Part shown: piece after piece, positions 34,110 to 42,743 of the stretch
Layout of the letters: each line of letters begins with the position of its first letter
Position numbering within the stretch: the first letter of the stretch is position 1
NCBI RefSeq assembly: GCF_008039555.1
Contig: NZ_VDUW01000002.1
Coordinates: 310,001 to 374,000 of the forward strand
Length of the DNA stretch: 64,000 nucleotides
Direction: 5' to 3'
DNA from: Cerasibacillus terrae
Lineage (GTDB): Bacteria > Bacillota > Bacilli > Bacillales > Amphibacillaceae
The notes under the pieces: model-generated
The model's input: only the letters and a program-made list of their open reading frames with translations
The model's database searches: none
What the model was told of the DNA's origin: nothing
Translations under genes and position numbers: made by a program

Positions 34110-34171
34110 CGTTTGTAGATGTGTCAAATTCTGCTGGAGGGGCTCTTATTGGGGGTGGAGTGATTAGTTGA
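34103..34171 (+). pseudogene. C-terminal tail of a hydrophobic LXG-type toxin
   Basis: A frame encoding FLTFVDVSNSAGGALIGGGV and ending in a TGA at 34169-34171 that overlaps the TTG start of the next, DUF443-like, gene. Gly/Ala-rich ends followed at once by a DUF443-like gene repeat the arrangement seen at 6223/6229. It is therefore probably the last trace of a lost membrane-active toxin. Confidence 0.5.
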
Positions 34172-34830
34172 AGTGCGAGGTAAGTTATACAGCAATGAGC
34201 ATGCGGTTCAGATATAAAATTCTAACTATTAATGATGAGGATTATCTGATTGATGTAGATCGTCCTGTATGGGTGCTTTTTATTCCATTTGCCTATTGGT
34301 TAATTCCGCATACGATTTATAAAATAAGTAATCAGCACATTTTAAAGCAAATAAAGGGTCCAACAGTAAAACAGACAAAAGCGAGTTATGTTAATATATT
34401 TGGAATCGGAATGACAGTTCTATTGGCTAGAATGCTAGAGTCCATATCAGACTATTTTGATCTTAATACTATTCCGGTAGTTACCTTTATGATATTTTTA
34501 ATTTCAGCACTACTTCTTATTTCATTGCGATTATATATAAGTAAAATAAACCAGAGAAATCTATATAAAATTGCTAATCCCGAAAAATTACAAAAAAGAA
34601 AGTTATGGATATGGCCTAAAGGTATAATATATTTTTTTGTTTATATTATTGTATATTTTATAGGTTTATTATTAATAACATTTGGTTTCTATGCCTATTT
34701 TAAATATAAAAACATCTTGTTGTTAATATATACTTTAATTTTTCTGTTCCTTTTATTACTGGCAAACGTATTGACAGTGATGCCTGGAACAACTCGAGTG
34801 AGGTTCAAGAAAAAGAATCCTGTTATTTAG
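34168..34830 (+). CDS. DUF443-like tandem five-TM protein, orphan immunity candidate
   Basis: A 220-residue integral membrane protein with about five helices and the motif pair YKILTINDEDYLIDVD and AYWLIPHTIYKI, clearly related to the protein at 6229. It starts at TTG behind GGGGGTGGAG, which in turn identifies the equivalent start in the 6229 gene. Its cognate toxin is reduced to a tail upstream. Retention of an intact immunity gene without its toxin fits protection against sister strains that still have the toxin; this is inference. Its 3' end is also present as a fragment at 32563-32640. Confidence 0.72.
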   Translation: MKCEVSYTAMSMRFRYKILTINDEDYLIDVDRPVWVLFIPFAYWLIPHTIYKISNQHILKQIKGPTVKQTKASYVNIFGIGMTVLLARMLESISDYFDLNTIPVVTFMIFLISALLLISLRLYISKINQRNLYKIANPEKLQKRKLWIWPKGIIYFFVYIIVYFIGLLLITFGFYAYFKYKNILLLIYTLIFLFLLLLANVLTVMPGTTRVRFKKKNPVI

Positions 34831-34915
34831 GACGACAAAAGGATAAAAAATAATGAAGGTAATTTTTAACTGGATGAAGGAACGAAGAAATGAATAAAAG
34901 GAAGTGATAGAAAAA

Positions 34916-35245
34916 ATGAAATATAGTTTTAGTTTTTATAAAGACCCTTTAGGAACATTGAGAATCAAACTCCCAGAAGAAGTTGATATGTTCTCTGATT
35001 TTATCGAGCAAATTGCATTGAAAGAAGAAGCAGATGAATTTATTAACATTATAGATAAAGTTATAGATGGCACACATGATGAATACGAAATATTTTTTAA
35101 TGCCCCAACAGTTGTTATCGGACCACATATAACTTCTGTATCACTTGCAGATATATTGGATGAACCACCACCAGATGAATATATGGAAACAGAGGAATTT
35201 CGTAAGCTTATATTAGTTTGGAAAGAAAGGAATTTTAATCATTAA
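34916..35245 (+). CDS. Small acidic protein, candidate EndoU immunity (copy 3)
   Basis: About 109 residues of the FSDFIEQIA family, from KYSFSFYKDPLG through VIDGTHDEYEIFFNAPTV. Its C-terminal third is of a second type, SLADILDEPPPDEYMETEEF, shared with the copy at 36904 and the fragment at 38012. ATG 34916 follows AAGGAAG; GTG 34904 is a less likely start. The family thus has two C-terminal variants attached to one constant front, as would be expected if the back contacts different toxin variants. Confidence 0.65.
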   Translation: MKYSFSFYKDPLGTLRIKLPEEVDMFSDFIEQIALKEEADEFINIIDKVIDGTHDEYEIFFNAPTVVIGPHITSVSLADILDEPPPDEYMETEEFRKLILVWKERNFNH

Positions 35246-35280
35246 AAACTAAGGAACTCTCCTTAATTATCAGCTGATAT

Positions 35281-35414
35281 GTATGCCCCCCGCACACCAT
35301 GTTGTGTTTAAGAACGGAAATGGAAAGACTCAAAAAATTGGTGAAAGAGGGACAACAAATATGAATGATATATGATTTTGATCCGAGATATTGCAATAAG
35401 GAGGGAGTAAAAAG
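35281..35414 (+). pseudogene. Possible toxin C-terminal fragment of unknown family
   Basis: One frame encodes HHVVFKNGNGKTQKIGERGT followed by TNMNDI and a stop; shifting by one base continues with YDFDPRYCNKEG up to the next gene. It has no start and looks like the end of a polymorphic toxin belonging to the ankyrin-SUFU immunity gene that follows. Family not recognised. Confidence 0.3.
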
Positions 35415-36565
35415 ATGATGGATAGTAAACATATTGCAAAAGAAATTCGTTCTGCTATAAAAGAAAGCGATATTGAAAAAGTAGTTTATTTAATTGATTC
35501 TAATAGCGAGAGATTAAATATGATGACCCCATTTGGAACGTGGCTTCATGTAGCAGCCTCTAGAGGGGAATTAGCAATAGCCAAAAAATTAGTAGAGCTT
35601 GGTTTAGATGTTAATAAATCAGGTGGGGTTTACGGTGGTGGAGCATTGAATGAAGCTGCTTCTGCAGGACATGCTGATATCGTAAAATTTTTATTCTCTT
35701 CTAGTGCTGTTATGGATGTTAGTGAACCGGAAAAAAACCCTTTATTTGGTGCAATTAGGAATGGACATATTGAAGTTGCAAAAATACTAATTGATAATGG
35801 AATTAATATTGACGTTACATATAATGGAAGTTCTAAAAAGAATGTTGATGCATTAACTTTTACACGGGAACAAGGAGAAGAGGAAATTGCTAAATTGTTA
35901 GAAAATCATAAAAAGACTTCTATAACTATGGAGGAAGAAAATAACAGTAATCAAGAACATCATGATGTAATTCTAAAGCATGTGACTAATAGTTTTGGTT
36001 CTATTAAAAATAGCATAAGTGAACATATTCCTGGTAGTAGAGTAGCAATTAATATTCATATAATCCCACCATCAAACAATAAAAACTTTATAACTCTGGT
36101 AACTACTGGGATGAGTGATAGGCCCATGGATTATTCCAAAGAGGATAGTGTTTACAAATATGCAGAGTTGTTACTAAAATTGCCTTTAAACTGGGAAATT
36201 GAGAAAGAAAGTATGAACGATGAAAAAAATTTTGGCCAATAGCTTGGTTAAGAAAAGTAGCTCATATTCCCCATATTTATGATGGATGGATTGAAGAAGG
36301 TGTTATTCTTCCAAATGGAGAACCACCTCAACCATTTGCAGAAAACACAAAATTATCATGTATGATGGTATGTCGTCCTAAGGAATCTGAACTATCAAAT
36401 ATCAATATTAAACAGAGAAATATACGCATGTATACGCTTATTCCCATTTATGAAGAAGAAAGGAATCTTGCACTGGAAAAAGGATATGATTATCTGCTTA
36501 AAAAAATGAATGAGAAAGGGATTTCAGATGTACTGAACTTACATCGAATGAATGCAGGTATATAA
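35415..36565 (+). pseudogene. Ankyrin-repeat plus SUFU-domain immunity gene, frameshifted
   Basis: Residues 1-170 contain three or four ankyrin repeats (GTWLHVAASRGELAIAKKLV, ALNEAASAGHADIVKFLF, PLFGAIRNGHIEVAKILI). From about residue 195 a Suppressor-of-fused-like domain begins (GSRVAINIHIIPP, LPLNWEIEKES). The frame ends at TAG 36240-36242, but the domain continues in the next frame from 36233 (WPIAWLRKVAHIPHIYDGW, then MYTLIPIYEEERNLA) to 36565. The break is at GAAAAAAATTTTGG (about 36223-36235), a homopolymer tract, so one lost base explains it. SUFU-like proteins are known immunity proteins of polymorphic toxins. If the tract varies, the gene could be switchable; a sequencing error is also possible. 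Confidence 0.75.
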
Positions 36566-36611
36566 ATTAAAATCATCTCTGGATCCAAACGTTATGATAC
36601 TTTTACTGTAG

Positions 36612-36884
36612 TTTTCGAGCCCGTTAGCTAACGGAAGGATTATTCCAGGGACTGAAACAGCACCAGACAAGAATGGCGTTTATGAGGTAGGGAAGAAGAA
36701 AAAGACAGCTTCTAGTTTCTTTCCACAACATTGGGATAGAGTGGATGTTCTTAAGGCAGTTAAAGAAGCGTCTGAGAACAAAAGACATAAAGTATGAAGG
36801 AACACACCTAGAGGTATAGATATACAAATGTACCTGGATGAGGATGGTATAATATCAACTGCTTTTCCTATTTATAAAAAATAA
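36612..36884 (+). pseudogene. EndoU toxin C-terminal remnant 2
   Basis: One frame encodes NGRIIPGTETAPDKNGVYEV, then TASSFFPQHWDRVDVLKAV, a TGA at about 36795, then RGIDIQMYLDEDG and ISTAFPIYKK with a TAA at 36882-36884. GTET-PDKNGVYE, the SSFFP-WD segment and the final AFPIY are the usual landmarks of bacterial EndoU nucleases. The catalytic His-containing N-terminal part and the LXG carrier are absent. It lies 19 bases before an immunity-family gene. Confidence 0.75.
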
Positions 36885-36903
36885 TATATGAGGTGATTAA
36901 TAA

Positions 36904-37257
36904 ATGAGTTATTCATATTCTTTTACTCGAACTCCCTCAGGACGATTATTAATAAAACTACCTGAAGAAGTAGCATTATTTTCTGATTTTATTGAGCTGA
37001 TTGCAACAGAAGAAAGAGCAGATGAATTTATTAGTATTGTTGATCAAGTAATGAATGGCACACATGATGAATTCGAAATACTTTTTAATGCCCCAACAGT
37101 AGTCATTAAACCAGATGTAACATCTGTTTCGCTTGCAGATATATTAGATAATCCACCCCCAGAACAGTATATGGAGACGGAGGAATTCCGTAAACTTATA
37201 TTAGTTTGGAAAGAAAAATTGCCTATACGTTTTATCAATGAAGATGAGGAACATTAA
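36904..37257 (+). CDS. Small acidic protein, candidate EndoU immunity (copy 4)
   Basis: A 117-residue member of the FSDFIE family: SYSYSFTRTPSGRLLIKLPE, FSDFIELIATEERADEF, GTHDEFEILFNAPTV, and the second-type C-terminus SLADILDNPPPEQYMETEEF. The ATG follows GAGGTG. It stands directly behind the best-preserved EndoU remnant, which is the main argument that the family neutralises EndoU toxins. The end LPIRFINEDEEH is longer and more acidic than in its paralogues. Confidence 0.68.
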   Translation: MSYSYSFTRTPSGRLLIKLPEEVALFSDFIELIATEERADEFISIVDQVMNGTHDEFEILFNAPTVVIKPDVTSVSLADILDNPPPEQYMETEEFRKLILVWKEKLPIRFINEDEEH

Positions 37258-37262
37258 TTAAA

Positions 37263-37300
37263 AAAAGCATTGGAAACGTTATTTTCGAATGCTTTTAAAA
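37263..37300 (+). terminator. Weak terminator-like hairpin
   Basis: AAAAGCATT (37263-37271) pairs with AATGCTTTT (37288-37296) around a 16-base loop. The T-run is short, so function is uncertain. Confidence 0.4.
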
Positions 37301-37452
37301 TGTGCAAAAGGCTGAAGGATAAAGAGATAAAGGATTTTCAAAGAAGTAATTATAACAATCAGAAAACAGAGGGATTACCCCTAAGTTCGTTTTATGTATT
37401 ATAATATTCTTTAATGATTCTAAGGTTGAAATGAAGTTGTTGAGAGGGGGAT

Positions 37453-38013
37453 ATGATGAAAAAAATATATTGTTTTTTAACAGGTATAACCTTGATTTTA
37501 CTTATATCGGGCTGTATGAATAAGGATGAGGTAGCAAAGGAATTGATTGAATATCATAATAATGATTGGATAAAAGTACAAAAGATGAAAGATGCAAAAA
37601 TCAGTTCTAAAATTCCTATGTATACAGCATTTGCGATGGAAGATAATGAAGAAGCGATTGCTAATCTGCTTAATGAAGAAATATTGCCTTCACATAATGA
37701 AATATTAGAATATCTCAAAGAAATTGAGTTGGACAGTAATGAAATAGAAGCATTAAATCTATTACAGATAGAAGCTGAAACATTCGGATATGAAATTTTT
37801 CAAGAACAAGCAAAAATATTGAATGACGGAAATAAAACTGAAATTAATGAGATGTTTAATCGATTCGAAATTTACGATAAAGCATTAGAAGATAAATATG
37901 AAATAGTATATGAGAAAAGAAAAGAATTGATGGAAAAGTATAATGTTCAGTGGGTTAAAGAATATGATGATAGTGGAGATAGAATAATGAAAATGAGAAA
38001 AGATGATGATTAA
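37453..38013 (+). CDS. Lipoprotein of unknown function (paralogue of 11278)
   Basis: A 186-residue lipoprotein with lipobox LLISGC and the family segments LIEYHNNDWIKVQKM and VQWVKEYDDSGDRIMKMRKDD. Compared with the 11278 product it keeps length and both ends but differs in the middle (about 45 percent identity by eye, not computed). ATG follows GAGAGGGGGAT. It again closes a cluster of toxin and immunity remnants. An extracellular immunity role is possible but nothing in the sequence proves it. Confidence 0.72.
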   Translation: MMKKIYCFLTGITLILLISGCMNKDEVAKELIEYHNNDWIKVQKMKDAKISSKIPMYTAFAMEDNEEAIANLLNEEILPSHNEILEYLKEIELDSNEIEALNLLQIEAETFGYEIFQEQAKILNDGNKTEINEMFNRFEIYDKALEDKYEIVYEKRKELMEKYNVQWVKEYDDSGDRIMKMRKDDD

Positions 38014-38090
38014 ACTTCCAGGAGAACTTGCAAATGAAGTAATCGGGAGTTGCAGATATACTGGACAATCCACCCCCAGAACAGTACTAG
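38012..38090 (+). pseudogene. Fragment of an EndoU-immunity-family gene
   Basis: ATTAAACTTCCAGGAGAACT matches the IKLPEE region of the 36904 gene and, after a deletion, GTTGCAGATATACTGGACAA matches its ADILDNPPPEQY part. No start or end remains. Confidence 0.6.
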
Positions 38091-38214
38091 AGTAAATCCC
38101 CCTAATTATCACACCTTATCCTTCCACATCTAGATTTAGAATGATGAAAAATCACTTTTAATTATTTCGTTTACACCGGAAATAGACATAATGAAAGGGG
38201 TGAATTAAAATTTA

Positions 38215-38760
38215 ATGAATAAAAGTGAACGAAAAAAGTCTAAAATAAAAACGTATATCAAGGGATTATTAACTATCATTTTTGTTGCAATCATTTACAA
38301 TTTTATTTGGAAGGGATACATTGTTAATCCGACAGCTTCAGATGCATTAAAAGACGAAGATGGAGAAGTTGCGTTGTTAACTGATATTGCCAAAGGGGAA
38401 GTATTGGCATTTAATCAACTGAAAAATGGATATCAAGTCAATTCTGTCTCTAAAGGATATTTGGGTTGGGCTATTACTGACATGATTAACATTTCTCATC
38501 CTACAACTAACCCATTTAAGGCAAGAGAAGAATTGCTTCAATTCGAAGGAGATAAACAACTACACCTTATTTTAATTACTACAAATAATAAAAAAGTTTA
38601 TAAGATGGTTGCTATTGATAAAGCCAACAATGAGATTGAATTAGGAAAAATTCCTGGTGAACAATCAAGTTTATACTATACATACAGCACAAAACCTTTT
38701 TCAGATACGGTAACTTATAAAGCTTATTCAAAGAAAGGTGAATTATTACATCGAGAATGA
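38215..38760 (+). CDS. Hypothetical protein with one N-terminal membrane helix
   Basis: A 181-residue protein with a Lys/Arg-rich start, a membrane helix at about residues 14-32 (GLLTIIFVAIIYNFIW) and a mixed alpha/beta extracellular domain. ATG follows AAAGGGGTG. The topology (positive inside, domain outside) is clear; the family is not recognised. It lies just beyond the LXG cluster and could be a further immunity or accessory gene, but there is no toxin fragment next to it that would support this. Confidence 0.6.
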   Translation: MNKSERKKSKIKTYIKGLLTIIFVAIIYNFIWKGYIVNPTASDALKDEDGEVALLTDIAKGEVLAFNQLKNGYQVNSVSKGYLGWAITDMINISHPTTNPFKAREELLQFEGDKQLHLILITTNNKKVYKMVAIDKANNEIELGKIPGEQSSLYYTYSTKPFSDTVTYKAYSKKGELLHRE

Positions 38761-38913
38761 ATTGCCCAGGGCATCTGACTGAGCTTTGAAAGAAAAACTA
38801 TAGATGAGATTTAAAAGTGTCGGTCATCCTCTTGTTTATAAAATAGTGTATTCTCTTTGGATATTATTTTTTGAAAAAATAAAATATAATAAAATATAGG
38901 GAGATGAAGAAGT

Positions 38914-39432
38914 ATGAAGTATTGTATGAAATTTGGTGATACCAACTTTATTGGGGTAGCGAATGTTGAAGAATATCGTTCTTTTGTGGATGAAGATTGG
39001 GATTTGGATATTCTCTTAAAACATTTTGGTTATGAGACGAAGAAGGGAAATCTTTTAGTCTTTCAAATGACGGAAGAAGGTATTGAACATTCCTGGAATA
39101 TTAACGTAAAAATTGGTGCTGATGAAAACATTTCGAATTGTTTTCGAAGGGTGATAGGTTATCTAAAAGTAACAAATAATCAATTATTTTTAGTTGACTA
39201 CGACTGTCTTACGATGGCTGCTCAATTCAAACATGAAAAAGTACCTGATGAAAATTGCTCGAATTATAAAATAGACATTAAAAATGGTGATTATAAGGTA
39301 GAGGTCATTCAATATTATAATGTCGATGAAAATGAATATGTTGGAACAAATCAAACAGATATATCACTTAATTTCATAGAAACATCCAATTTCCAACCTG
39401 TAGAAAATCACGTTTTCTGGTGTACCTTTTAA
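38914..39432 (+). CDS. Hypothetical cytosolic protein
   Basis: A 172-residue soluble protein, acidic, with a predicted alpha/beta content and the ending NHVFWCTF. ATG follows GGGAGATGAAG. I do not recognise a domain. Its size and position at the edge of the polymorphic-toxin island are similar to immunity proteins, which remains a guess. The non-coding 51-bp repeat array begins 90 bases after its stop. Confidence 0.55.
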   Translation: MKYCMKFGDTNFIGVANVEEYRSFVDEDWDLDILLKHFGYETKKGNLLVFQMTEEGIEHSWNINVKIGADENISNCFRRVIGYLKVTNNQLFLVDYDCLTMAAQFKHEKVPDENCSNYKIDIKNGDYKVEVIQYYNVDENEYVGTNQTDISLNFIETSNFQPVENHVFWCTF

Positions 39433-39520
39433 ACACTAATTACTGATGCAGCTTGTAAATGGACGGAAAGGAAAAATTAGATATGATCTTGGCTGAGGAT
39501 ACCGTAAATTTCCAAAGAGA

Positions 39521-39963
39521 GTAACGAATACGAACTAATCGTGCCCGCTCCTGCCATTTAGCGTCAAATTGGTAACGAATACGATCTAATCGTGCCCGCT
39601 CCTGCCATTTAGCGTCAAAACGGTAACGAATCCAGCTTAATCGTGCCCGTGTCTGCTGTTTAGAGTCAAAACGGTAACGAATCTGATCTAATCGTGCCCG
39701 CTCCTGCCATTTAGAGTCAAAATGGTAACGAATACGATCTAATCGTGCCCATGTCTGCTGTTTAGTGTCAAAAACGGTAACGAATACGAACTAATCGTTC
39801 CCGTTCCTGCCATTTAGCGTCAAAACGGTAACGAATACGAACTAATCGTTCCCGTTCCTGCCATTTAGAGTCAAAAACGGTAACGAATCCAGCTCAATCG
39901 TGCCCGCGCCCGCCATTTAGTGTCAAAAACGGTAACGAATCTCAGCTAATCAATCCCACGCCC
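39521..39963. repeat. Intergenic tandem array of nine 51-52 bp repeats
   Basis: Units start at 39521, 39572, 39623, 39674, 39725, 39777, 39828, 39880 and 39932; the last is degenerate. The consensus begins GTAACGAATACGATCTAATC, continues GTGCCCGCTCCTGCCATTTA and ends GCGTCAAAACG. Differences concentrate in the ACGA(A/T)CT and CTCCTGCC parts. Stops occur in all frames examined, so it is not protein-coding. Unlike CRISPR, there are no unique spacers. Confidence 0.95.
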
Positions 39964-40339
39964 CCTCATAGGCTCAATAAATTTACAAGTATTTAATAAT
40001 ACCTAACTATTAAATATATGAAACCTTTTACCTAGTAAAGGGAATATTAAGTTTTCGTTTATAGGAAGTCATATTGATGTAGTAAATAAATTGAAACTAT
40101 CGAACTATATATTCCTATTAAATTACTGAATTTTACATTTATTTGAAATTAATTAAGCCTATTTGCATAGGTCTACAGCCTCTTGTTGAATATTCTGTCA
40201 TTGGTTAAACTTCTTAATGTACTATTAATTCACTACTTGTCCAACGCTCCAGAATATTCGAATACATAGATTAACATCTTGTTTATCGAGTTATTATGTG
40301 TTGGATATTAGAAAGTTAGTGAAAAGAAGGAGTGGTTAA
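39964..40339. other. Intergenic region upstream of the surface-protein gene
   Basis: A/T-rich, with no supported gene. A small hairpin CCTATTTGCATAGG lies at about 40158-40171. The 5' leader of the surface-protein gene must lie here, but no convincing promoter pair was found. Confidence 0.5.
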
Positions 40340-42613
40340 ATGAAGAAAAAGTTGTCGATTATCGGTATTGCTCTTATGCTTGCATTCTATCCGACATTCG
40401 CCTTCGCGGCAGAAACTAGTCAGAATGAAGCAAAAGCACAAGAGAAAAATGAATTATCCGATGATGCCAATGTTTCAGTAGAAAAAGCGGATGTTGACAA
40501 ACAAGCTGATCAAGATGACGCTTCTACTGATAAGGAAGAATCAGTTAAAGAAGAAGTGGATTCTGTAGATTCTAATGAAGGATCTAAGGAAGAAGACGCT
40601 GATACTGATGCAGAAAAGGAAGTTGAAACAGCTACTCAAGACGAAGAGGCTGATTCATCCAACAACAATGATAAAACAGATAACCACCAAGAAGATGCAG
40701 AACAACAAGATGAAGAATCCGTAGTAACGGAAGAAGAAGCATCCTCAGAAGAAGAGGAAGTTACCGAAGACGAGCAGGAAGTTGAAGAGGAAGCTTCTGA
40801 AGAACAAGCTGATGAAGATTTGGATTTAGACAAAATTCATGGATCAGCTAACGGAAAAATCACTTTTGATTTTAATAAAGGATATTACGTACTTGATTTA
40901 CAAGCAGGTCTTTCAAATTTCTCTGGAAATCAAGTTCTAACTCAGAAATGGGTAGCTTTTGCTCTACCAGATGGCGTATTTGTTCCGGATGTAGAGGAAG
41001 TACCGGGTGGAGTTGTTCCAGTAAAACTTTATGATGGAAGTAATGGATTAGCAGTTAGGATTCCAGATGTTACGGAAATGCCTGACTCCAAACATGTTTA
41101 TCCGAAAATTCCTCTATTAGGAGTGCCGGAAGAAAACAATCCGAACTTAAATCTATATCTATTTAATGTTGATGTAGAAAGCATGACATATGAAGATCTT
41201 GGTCAAATTAAAAGTCAAAGAAATATTGACTTTTCCGTCATGAAAGAAACACCAACAATGGATGTGGAAGGATCAATTAGTGGTAAAGCAGCATTTGACG
41301 CTGAAAAGCACTACTACATGCTTGACTTAAATATTAATGCCAAGAACAATATGGATGTTGATTTAGGTGAAACATATGTAGGGTTCACTCTTCCAGAAGA
41401 TATTGTTGTTATTCAAAATGAAGACACACCAAGTGACCTGAAACCGATTCAGCTAGAAGATGGAACAGTAGAATATACTGTTAAAATTCCAGCACTACAA
41501 GCAGGTAAGGAAGAAGGTATTTCCTATCAAATTCCTGTGATTGGAAAAACAAATGAAGTAGTAAAATCTTCAACAATTAATGTATATCAAATTGACGATA
41601 GTGGCTATTATCCATTAGGGAAAATGGAAGGAAATGTAAACATTGACCTATCTGATATGGATGTTGCTTGGACATTTGATGCAGAAAGTCAAATTGTCAA
41701 AGACTTCCCAGATCTAGAAGAGAACCTATTTGGATTGCGCTTTGCTTTCACTTCACAAAACTTAACAATTGAAGATGTGGACCAAGTGAAAGTTGAATTC
41801 AAAGTACCTGAAAACATCAAAATTCATGAACCAGAGAGCTATGAAGGTGGAGAAATTCCTGATTCCTTGAAAGACTTCCTAGACGAAGGCAATGGAGGCA
41901 GTGGTAACCTTGACATTGAATGGGACGGAAATACAGCTCTTATCAATCTAGATACTGTAAAAGGTACACAGTGGAATCAAGGATTTTTCACGGCTTTTGG
42001 TGAAAGCAGTGATTCTATAGAGGATCTAAGAGGACTAAAAGTAATTGTTACATTGTATAAAAATGGAGAAGAAGTCGTTGAAGAAATCGAAGTTCCATTT
42101 GAAATTGTAAACTATGAAGGTGATCCGGTAGATCCAGAGGAACCGGAAGACCCGAAAGACCCTGAAGAACCAGAAGAACCAGGTGAACCAGGTGAACCAG
42201 GCGAAGATCCAGAAGATCCAGGAAAAGAGGATCCAAAAGACCCTGAGAATCCGGAAGACCCAGGAAAAGAGGATCCAAAAGACCCTGAAGATCCAGAAGA
42301 CCCAGGAAAAGAGGATCCAAAAGACCCTGAGAATCCAGAAGACCCAGGAAAAGAGGATCCAAAAGACCCTGAGAATCCAGAAGATCCAGGAAAAGAAGAT
42401 CCGAAAGACTCTGACGAACCAAAAGACACAGAAGACCCGAAAGATGACTCTAATACTCCAGCGCCAGGAGATTCCGATGACAATGATACTTGGAACGGTG
42501 ATGGAGCAACTCTACCAAACACAGCAACAAGCATGTTTACGTATATTTTAATCGGTAGCATGTTAGCACTATCTGGTGGAGTACTGATGCTATTTAGAAG
42601 AAAAAGAGTTTAA
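40340..42613 (+). CDS. Sortase-anchored acidic surface protein (LPXTA type)
   Basis: A 757-residue secreted protein. Signal peptide residues 1-24 (ending TFAFAA), then an extremely acidic low-complexity region (about 25-165). Three beta-rich domains follow; the first two are related, beginning GSANGKITFDFNKGYYVLDL and GSISGKAAFDAEKHYYMLDL. Next is a Pro/Asp/Glu repeat stalk (about 595-700) containing 14-residue units of the type DPKDPENPEDPGKE. The C-terminus is a sorting signal: LPNTA at about 725, a hydrophobic helix and RRKRV. LPXTA is the motif used by YhcS/SrtD-type sortases of Bacillus. Function unknown; adhesion or matrix role is inferred. ATG follows AAGGAG. Confidence 0.85.
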   Translation: MKKKLSIIGIALMLAFYPTFAFAAETSQNEAKAQEKNELSDDANVSVEKADVDKQADQDDASTDKEESVKEEVDSVDSNEGSKEEDADTDAEKEVETATQDEEADSSNNNDKTDNHQEDAEQQDEESVVTEEEASSEEEEVTEDEQEVEEEASEEQADEDLDLDKIHGSANGKITFDFNKGYYVLDLQAGLSNFSGNQVLTQKWVAFALPDGVFVPDVEEVPGGVVPVKLYDGSNGLAVRIPDVTEMPDSKHVYPKIPLLGVPEENNPNLNLYLFNVDVESMTYEDLGQIKSQRNIDFSVMKETPTMDVEGSISGKAAFDAEKHYYMLDLNINAKNNMDVDLGETYVGFTLPEDIVVIQNEDTPSDLKPIQLEDGTVEYTVKIPALQAGKEEGISYQIPVIGKTNEVVKSSTINVYQIDDSGYYPLGKMEGNVNIDLSDMDVAWTFDAESQIVKDFPDLEENLFGLRFAFTSQNLTIEDVDQVKVEFKVPENIKIHEPESYEGGEIPDSLKDFLDEGNGGSGNLDIEWDGNTALINLDTVKGTQWNQGFFTAFGESSDSIEDLRGLKVIVTLYKNGEEVVEEIEVPFEIVNYEGDPVDPEEPEDPKDPEEPEEPGEPGEPGEDPEDPGKEDPKDPENPEDPGKEDPKDPEDPEDPGKEDPKDPENPEDPGKEDPKDPENPEDPGKEDPKDSDEPKDTEDPKDDSNTPAPGDSDDNDTWNGDGATLPNTATSMFTYILIGSMLALSGGVLMLFRRKRV
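42205..42410 (+). repeat. 42-bp coding tandem repeat in the surface-protein stalk
   Basis: Four to five near-identical copies of a unit such as GAAGACCCAGGAAAAGAGGA followed by TCCAAAAGACCCTGAGAATCCA. The unit length is a multiple of three, so copy-number change keeps the frame and alters stalk length. Confidence 0.9.
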
Positions 42614-42631
42614 TAGATCTGTAAACTTCAA

Positions 42632-42680
42632 AAACCAAAGTTATAGCCTCATTTCGGTTATAACTTTGGTTTAGTTTTAC
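42632..42680 (+). terminator. Rho-independent terminator of the surface-protein gene
   Basis: A 14-bp stem AAACCAAAGTTATA (42632-42645) with TATAACTTTGGTTT (42659-42672), followed by AGTTTTAC. Confidence 0.85.
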
Positions 42681-42743
42681 TTATCAAAAATTATTAATAA
42701 CAGATGATTTTCAGCTTTAGTGGAAAATCTACTATAAAGTAAG

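Noticed and set aside
39521-39963. Possible CRISPR array
   Set aside because: The entire 51-52 bp unit is conserved from copy to copy, no unique spacers are present, and no cas genes lie nearby.
42048-42561. Long minus- and plus-strand open frames with Ser/Gly/Phe- or Gln/Lys-rich repeats over the surface-protein stalk
   Set aside because: They are shadows of the 42-bp coding repeat of the surface-protein gene; no ribosome site or plausible protein.
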